In this document: in pieces, positions 59,223 through 64,000 of the stretch
Layout of the letters: the number at the start of each line of letters is the position of its first letter
Numbering within the stretch: position 1 is the first letter of the stretch
Source of the DNA: Hyphomicrobiales bacterium
GTDB taxonomy: Bacteria; Pseudomonadota; Alphaproteobacteria; Rhizobiales; Rhizobiaceae
Reading direction: 5' to 3'
DNA: 64,000 bases
Assembly: GCA_900465915.1 (NCBI GenBank)
Contig: UBKJ01000029.1
Span: 127,573 to 191,572, forward strand
The notes under the pieces: model-generated
The model's input: only the letters and a program-made list of their open reading frames with translations
The model's database searches: none
Told to the model about the DNA's origin: nothing
Made by a program: the position numbers and the translations under genes

Positions 59223-62200
59223 TCAGTGCGCTTCTCCGGGGGCCTCGGGGCTTGCCGCCCGCGAGGCCGCGATCTCGTCCTCGTCCGACCGTTTCACCGG
59301 CTGTTTCCAGGCGATGAGGCGATAGAACATCGGGATGAAGAAGGTCGCGACGAAGGTCGCCGCCAGCATGCCGCCGATGACGCCGGTGCCGATGGCGTGG
59401 CGGCTGGCGGAGCCCGCGCCGGTGCTGATCGCCAGCGGAACCACGCCCAGCACGAAGGCGAGCGAGGTCATGACGATCGGGCGGAAGCGCAGGCGCGCGG
59501 CCTCGGCCGCCGCCTCGACGGCCGACTTGCCCTCCTCGCGCTGCAGCACCGCGAACTCCACGATCAGGATGGCGTTCTTGGCCGCGAGGCCGATCAGCGT
59601 CACCAGGCCGATCTGGAAATAGACGTCGTTGGTGAGCCCGCGCAGCAGCGTGGCCAGCAGCGCGCCGAACACGGCGAAGGGCACCGCCGTGATGACGGCC
59701 AGCGGCAGCGTCCAGCGCTCGTACTGGGCGGCGAGGATCAGGAACACCATGATCATGCCGAAGATCATCGCCTGGCTGCCGGTGCCGCTGGTGGTGACTT
59801 CCTGATAGGCCGAGCCGGTCCAGGCGATCTGGTAGCCCTGCGGCAGCACCTGCGCCGCCACTTCCTGCATCGCCTTGATGGCGTCGCCGGAAGTGTAGCC
59901 GGGGGCCGGATTGCCGGTGACCTTGGCCGCGTCGAAGCCGTTGAAGCGTTCGAGCTGGTCGGGGCCGACGATGCGCTTGACGGTCACCAGCGCGCTCAGC
60001 GGGATCATGCTGCCGGAATCGGCGCGCACGAAGACGTGCTTGAGGTCGCTGGGATCGCGGCGGAAATCGGCCTCGGACTGCAGGTTGACCTGGTAGTTGC
60101 GGCCGAACAGCGTGAAGTCGTTGACATAGAGGCTGCCGAAGGTGGCCTGCATGGCCGTGAACACCGAATTGATCGGCACGCCCATGGCCTTGGCCCGCTC
60201 GCGGTCGAGCTGGATGTCGTATTGCGGCACGTTGGGGCTGAAGGTGGTGCGCACGCCCGCCAGCTCCGGCCGCTTGGCGGCGGCGTCGGTCAGAAGCTTG
60301 GTGGCGCGCGTCAGCGATTCCACGCCGCCGCCGGTGCGGTCCTGGAGATAGAGCTCGAAGCCGCCCGTGGTGCTGAGGCCCATGATCGGCGGCGGGTTGA
60401 AGGCGAGGATCAGCCCGTCCTTGATGCCGGCGTTCATGCCCATGATGGCGCCCGGCAGGTTGCGGGCGTCGAGATCGGCGCTCTTGCGCTGCTTCCAGTC
60501 CTTCAGCATGATGAACATGGTGCCGGCGCTGGTCTTGAGGCCGCCCGACAGAAGGTCGAAGCCGGAGACGGCGAAGACGTTCTCGACCGCCGGATGCTTG
60601 CGGATGTTCTCGCTCGCCTGCTTGAGCACTTCCGTGGTGCGCTCCAGCGAGGCCGCCGGCGGCAGCACCGCGACGGAGAACAGGTAGCCCTGGTCCTCGT
60701 CGGGAAGCAGCGAGCCCGGCACGCGCTGGAACAGATAGGCCATGCCGCCCAGGATGCCGGCGAAGATCACCAGGCCGATGACGAAACGCTTGAGGAAGAA
60801 GCGCACGCCCGTCGTGTAGCCGCGCGTCAGCCGGTCGAAGAAGCGGTTGAAGACGCGGAAGGGCAGCATCGGCTCGTGATGGCCGGGCTTGAGGATCAGC
60901 GCGCAGAGCGCCGGCGTCAGCGACAGCGCCACCACGCCCGACACCGTGACCGAGATGGCGATGGTGACGGCGAACTGCTTGTACATCTGGCCGACCAGGC
61001 CGCCCATGAAGGCGACCGGGATGAACACGGCGCAGAGCACAAGCACGATGGCGATGACCGGGCCGGTCACCTCGCCCATGGCCTTGATGGCGGCCTGGCG
61101 CGGCGGCAGCCGGTCCTGCGTCATGATGCGCTCGACGTTCTCCAGCACCACGATGGCGTCGTCGACCACGATGCCGATGGCGAGCACCAGGCCGAACAAT
61201 GTCAAAAGGTTGATCGAGAAGCCCAGCACATACATGCCCGCGAAGGTGCCGATGATGGAGATCGGCACGGCGATGACGGGAATGAGCGTGGCGCGCCAGT
61301 TCTGCAGGAAGATGAACACCACCAGCACGACGAGGATGATGGCCTCGATGAAGGTGTGGATGACTTCCTCGACCGAGACCTTGATGAACTTGGTCGTGTC
61401 GAAGGGGATGGAGTAGTCGACGCCCTGCGGGAAGCTGGCCTTCAGCTCGTCCATGCGATGCTGGATCAGCTCCATCGTGTTGAGCGCATTGGCGCCGGGC
61501 TGGAGATAGATGGCGATCGGCACGGCGGGCGTGCCGTTGAGATTGCTGTCGACCAGATAGCTCTTGGTGCCCAGCTCCACCCGCGCCACGTCCTTGAGCC
61601 GCAGCGTGGCGGCGTTCTTGTCGGAGCGCAGGATGATGTTCTCGAAGCCCGCCACGTCCGGCAGGCGGCCTTGCGTCGTCGCCGTATAGGTGAAGGGCCC
61701 GGCATGGGCGTCGGGCTGGTCGCCGAAGCGGCCGGCGGCGAACTGGGCGTTCTGCTCCTGGATGGCGTTGGAGACGTCGGTGGGGGTGAGGTTGTATTGC
61801 GCGAGCTTGTCGGGGCGCAGCCAGATGCGCATCGAATAGTCGATATTGCCCAGGAGCTGCACGTCGCCCACGCCCGGCAGGCGCTTGAGGTCGTCGACGA
61901 CGTTCAGGAGCGCGTAATTGCCGACATAGGTGCGGTCGTAGAGGCCGTTCTTGGCGAACATCGACACCATGCCCAGGATGGTGGTCGAGCGCTTGTTGAC
62001 CGTCACGCCGAGGCGCTGCACGTCCTGCGGCAGCGAGGAGACGGCGCGCTGCACGCGGTTGTTGACGTTGATGGTGGCCTGGTCGGCGTCGGTGCCGAGC
62101 GCGAAGGTGACCGTGAGCTGCATCGTGCCGCTGCCGAGGCTCGACGACTGCATGTAGATCATGTTCTCCACGCCGTTGATCTGCTGTTCGATCGGCGAGG

Positions 62201-62384
62201 CGACGGTCTGGGTCAGGGTTTCGGCGCTGGCGCCGGGATAGGTGGCGCTGACCACCACCTGCGGCGGCGTCAGCTCGGGATATTGCGCAATGGGCAGGAT
62301 TCGGATCGAGACCAGGCCCGCCAGCACGATGATGATCGAGATGACCGCCGCGAAAACCGGACGGTCGACGAAGAATCTGTTCAT
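59223..62384 (-). CDS. bepE: RND multidrug efflux permease (BepE/AcrB-like)
   Basis: A 1053-residue HAE1-type RND pump, 12 helices with two large periplasmic loops. Start MNRFFVDRPVFAAVISIIIV and GLVSIRILPIAQYPELTPP are typical; proton-relay Asp pairs lie in AIGIVVDDAIVVLENVER; the C-terminal half holds LIGLAAKNAILIVEFA (Lys). Exports drugs, dyes and detergents with the periplasmic adaptor encoded upstream (ATGA overlap) and an outer-membrane channel not in the window. Confidence 0.94.
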   Translation of the reverse strand: MNRFFVDRPVFAAVISIIIVLAGLVSIRILPIAQYPELTPPQVVVSATYPGASAETLTQTVASPIEQQINGVENMIYMQSSSLGSGTMQLTVTFALGTDADQATINVNNRVQRAVSSLPQDVQRLGVTVNKRSTTILGMVSMFAKNGLYDRTYVGNYALLNVVDDLKRLPGVGDVQLLGNIDYSMRIWLRPDKLAQYNLTPTDVSNAIQEQNAQFAAGRFGDQPDAHAGPFTYTATTQGRLPDVAGFENIILRSDKNAATLRLKDVARVELGTKSYLVDSNLNGTPAVPIAIYLQPGANALNTMELIQHRMDELKASFPQGVDYSIPFDTTKFIKVSVEEVIHTFIEAIILVVLVVFIFLQNWRATLIPVIAVPISIIGTFAGMYVLGFSINLLTLFGLVLAIGIVVDDAIVVLENVERIMTQDRLPPRQAAIKAMGEVTGPVIAIVLVLCAVFIPVAFMGGLVGQMYKQFAVTIAISVTVSGVVALSLTPALCALILKPGHHEPMLPFRVFNRFFDRLTRGYTTGVRFFLKRFVIGLVIFAGILGGMAYLFQRVPGSLLPDEDQGYLFSVAVLPPAASLERTTEVLKQASENIRKHPAVENVFAVSGFDLLSGGLKTSAGTMFIMLKDWKQRKSADLDARNLPGAIMGMNAGIKDGLILAFNPPPIMGLSTTGGFELYLQDRTGGGVESLTRATKLLTDAAAKRPELAGVRTTFSPNVPQYDIQLDRERAKAMGVPINSVFTAMQATFGSLYVNDFTLFGRNYQVNLQSEADFRRDPSDLKHVFVRADSGSMIPLSALVTVKRIVGPDQLERFNGFDAAKVTGNPAPGYTSGDAIKAMQEVAAQVLPQGYQIAWTGSAYQEVTTSGTGSQAMIFGMIMVFLILAAQYERWTLPLAVITAVPFAVFGALLATLLRGLTNDVYFQIGLVTLIGLAAKNAILIVEFAVLQREEGKSAVEAAAEAARLRFRPIVMTSLAFVLGVVPLAISTGAGSASRHAIGTGVIGGMLAATFVATFFIPMFYRLIAWKQPVKRSDEDEIAASRAASPEAPGEAH

Positions 62385-63577
62385 TGCTTGTCCGCCGCCT
62401 TCTTCGTTCCGGCCGCATCGGCCGCCTTGTCGTCCGCCGCCGGGGCGGCGTCGGTGGGCTGCACCGGCGCGCCGGGCGCGACCTTGACGACGCCCTCGGT
62501 GATGATGCGGTCGCCGGCGGCGAGACCCTTGGAGATCAGCCAGCCGTCCGGCAGCTCGCGCGCCACGGTGACGGGACGGATCTCGGCGACGTTGTTGGCG
62601 CCCAGCACATAGACGAACTGGCCCTGCGGGCTCTGCATCAGCGCGGCCTTGGGCACGGTGATGGCGTCGGAGATGGTGACGCCGAGCAGCGAGGCGCGCA
62701 CGAACTGGCCCGGAATGAGCCGGCGCGCCGGATTGTCGACCACCGCGCGCACGCCGAGCGTGCCGGTCTCGGTGTCGAGCGTCGAGGAGGTGAAGTCGAT
62801 GACGCCCTCGTGGTCGTAGGCCTGGCCGTCGCCGAAATAGATGCGGATCTTCAGCTTGTCGGCGTCCTGGCCGGTGGCGCCGCGCTCGGCGCGCAGCTTG
62901 CGGATTTCCGCCGCTTCCGTGTCGGTGAAGGAGAAATTGACATAGACCGGGTCGAGCTGGGTGATCGAGGTCAGGAGGCTCGACGCGGCGTCGGTGCCGA
63001 TGAGGCTGCCTTCCGAGACCTGCTCGCGGCTGGTGATGCCGGTCAGCGGCGCGGTGACCTTGGTGTAGCTCAGGTTGAGCTGCGCCGTGCGCAATTGCGC
63101 CACGGCGGCGTCGACGGCGGCCTTGTTGAGGTCGCGCGTGGCGACGGCCGAATCGCGCACCGAGGCGCTCTGCACCTTCTGCACGACGAGCTGCTCGGCG
63201 CGCTCGGCGTCGCGGATCGACTGCTGGTACTGGGCCTGCGCCTGGGCGACCTGCGCCTGCGCCTTCTCCAGCTCCGCCTGGTAGGGGGCGGGGTCGATCT
63301 CGAACAGCACGTCGCCGGCCTTGACCTCCGTGCCCTCGATGAAATTGCGGTGCAGGAGGATGCCCCCCACCCGCGCGCGCACCTGCACGTCGCGGAAGGC
63401 GCTGACGCGGGCCGCGTAATCGTAGGTCACGGGGATTTCATGCGGCTTAATCGCCGCCACGGTCACCTGCGGCGGCGGCGGGGTCGCGCCCGCGCCCTGC
63501 GCCAGCGCCGACGACGCCGCCAGAATGACAAAAGCGGTCCCTGCCGCGACAAGCCGGATGGAACGGTTCATGGTCAT
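62381..63577 (-). CDS. bepD: RND efflux periplasmic adaptor (BepD/AcrA-like)
   Basis: A 398-residue membrane-fusion protein. Signal peptide (RSIRLVAAGTAFVILAASSA LAQ), lipoyl half-motifs ARVGGILLHRNFIEGTEVKA, an alpha hairpin rich in QAQAQYQQSI, and beta-barrel region GQFVRASLLG. It bridges the permease and an outer-membrane channel. I use ATG 63577 (MTMNRSIR); ATG 63571 is nearly as good. Repressed presumably by the divergent TetR protein. Confidence 0.92.
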   Translation of the reverse strand: MTMNRSIRLVAAGTAFVILAASSALAQGAGATPPPPQVTVAAIKPHEIPVTYDYAARVSAFRDVQVRARVGGILLHRNFIEGTEVKAGDVLFEIDPAPYQAELEKAQAQVAQAQAQYQQSIRDAERAEQLVVQKVQSASVRDSAVATRDLNKAAVDAAVAQLRTAQLNLSYTKVTAPLTGITSREQVSEGSLIGTDAASSLLTSITQLDPVYVNFSFTDTEAAEIRKLRAERGATGQDADKLKIRIYFGDGQAYDHEGVIDFTSSTLDTETGTLGVRAVVDNPARRLIPGQFVRASLLGVTISDAITVPKAALMQSPQGQFVYVLGANNVAEIRPVTVARELPDGWLISKGLAAGDRIITEGVVKVAPGAPVQPTDAAPAADDKAADAAGTKKAADKQ

Positions 63578-63612
63578 GTGGGTTTCGCCCTCGCTCTCGC
63601 ATGACGCCAGAT

Positions 63613-63630
63613 AAACATACACGTATGTTT
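63613..63630. promoter_or_regulatory. TetR-type operator between the efflux operon and the regulator
   Basis: AAACATAC-AC-GTATGTTT is a perfect 8-2-8 palindrome. It lies between a minus-strand -35 (TTTACA) and -10 (TATCTG) of the pump operon and overlaps the -35 of the regulator promoter (TTGTAA). Confidence 0.8.
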
Positions 63631-63656
63631 GTAAATACGGAAAGCCGTGCTATAGT
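63629..63656 (+). promoter_or_regulatory. promoter of the TetR gene
   Basis: TTGTAA (63629-63634), 16 bases, TATAGT (63651-63656); its -35 overlaps the operator by two bases, so autorepression is expected. Confidence 0.6.
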
Positions 63657-63735
63657 CAATCACTGATCGTCGCGGATCACAAATGAGTTATACGAAAGAG
63701 CGTGGAAAAGCAGCAGGCTTTTCCGGGAACCGCCC

Positions 63736-64000
63736 ATGCGCAGAACCAAAGCCGAAGCCGCCGAGACGCGGGACGCCATCCTGGCCGCCGCCGAGGCGGT
63801 GTTCCTGGAGCGCGGCGTCAACCAGGCGACGCTCAACGAGATCGCCTGCCGGGCCGGGGTGACGCGCGGGGCGATCTATTTCCATTTCCACGACAAGCGC
63901 GACGTCTTCCACGCCATCATCGCCCGCGCCCGCTTCCCGCAGGAGGAGATCATGGCGCAGGCGGCGCGCTGCGAGCATCCCGACCCGCTCGACGTCCTCC
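63736..64000 (+). CDS. TetR-family repressor of the efflux pump (3' end outside window)
   Basis: The first 88 residues of a TetR/AcrR-type regulator. The N-terminal HTH is full (AETRDAILAAAEAVFLERGV, ATLNEIACRAGVTRGAIYFH, FHDKRDVFHAII), as in AcrR/TtgR/BepR. It is divergent from bepDE with a perfect operator in between, so it should repress the pump until drugs bind its missing C-terminal domain. Cut by the window edge. Confidence 0.9.
   Translation, partial: MRRTKAEAAETRDAILAAAEAVFLERGVNQATLNEIACRAGVTRGAIYFHFHDKRDVFHAIIARARFPQEEIMAQAARCEHPDPLDVL

Noticed and set aside
58390..62418. 1342-codon open frame across the RND permease and solute-binding gene
   Set aside because: Out-of-frame shadow of the permease; the coupled permease frame is full length and conserved.
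1..64000. tRNA, rRNA, insertion sequences, prophage or toxin-antitoxin genes
   Set aside because: Reading all intergenic stretches I found no cloverleaf, transposase, integrase or terminal inverted repeat that I could support.

Overview
The window is GC-rich, densely packed chromosomal DNA from an alphaproteobacterium of the order Hyphomicrobiales (Rhizobiales), on the Brucella/Mesorhizobium/Rhizobium side. This rests on gcrA with GANTC sites in its promoter, a NadQ-type regulator next to nadA-nadC, a SAM-II riboswitch in front of metZ, the 5-aminolevulinate synthase route to heme, the argD-argF-hslO order, a double-length dCTP deaminase, DUF1127 and DUF6460 small proteins, an RND pump like Brucella BepDE, and a small RNA with three CCUCCUCCC loops. 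I cannot name the genus. I see no rRNA, tRNA, phage, transposase or CRISPR.

Layout. 1-4.6 kb: carboxynorspermidine decarboxylase (polyamines), an MFS exporter convergent with an Fe-S-type regulator, and ferredoxin-NADP reductase. 4.6-9.1 kb: one leftward block, panC-panB-nadQ-(operators)-nadA-nadC, for pantothenate and NAD; nadB is missing between nadA and nadC. 9.2-13.4 kb: lipoprotein hydrolase, a CCUCCUCCC small RNA, lrgAB with a divergent LysR regulator, and two small proteins including DUF1127. 13.6-17.1 kb: two glycosyltransferases, a polysaccharide deacetylase, then hemA behind a perfect FNR/FixK box. 17.2-31.6 kb: mixed housekeeping, namely SDR, aminotransferase, mscL, a CrbS/CrbR-like two-component pair, pip, pyrD, a MATE exporter, a CAP protein, a GlxA-type regulator and dcd. 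31.7-40 kb: SAM-II-controlled metZ, apaG, a glycosidase-like gene interrupted by one amber codon, hslO-argF-argD, gcrA.

40.0-58.0 kb is mainly a Wzx/Wzy-type exopolysaccharide locus: two GT4 and two GT2 glycosyltransferases, a deacetylase, a ligase/polymerase, a chain-length protein without a kinase domain, a flippase, two GNAT-fold proteins and an intact 725-residue glycosidase-like secreted protein paralogous to the interrupted copy at 34-36 kb. phoR and a PPK2 polyphosphate kinase sit inside this span. Between gcrA and the first GT4 lie two decayed copies of the GT4 3' end, bounded by inverted arrays of an 8-bp repeat. 58.3-64 kb: a periplasmic solute-binding protein and an RND efflux pair with a divergent TetR gene cut by the window edge.

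Control elements are the richest part of the window: SAM-II with a competing terminator, paired NadQ-like operators, an FNR box, a TetR operator, a terminator at the very start of the argDF transcript, a leader peptide in front of DUF1127, and the CCUCCUCCC RNA, whose loops match the ribosome-binding site of the GlxA-type regulator base for base.
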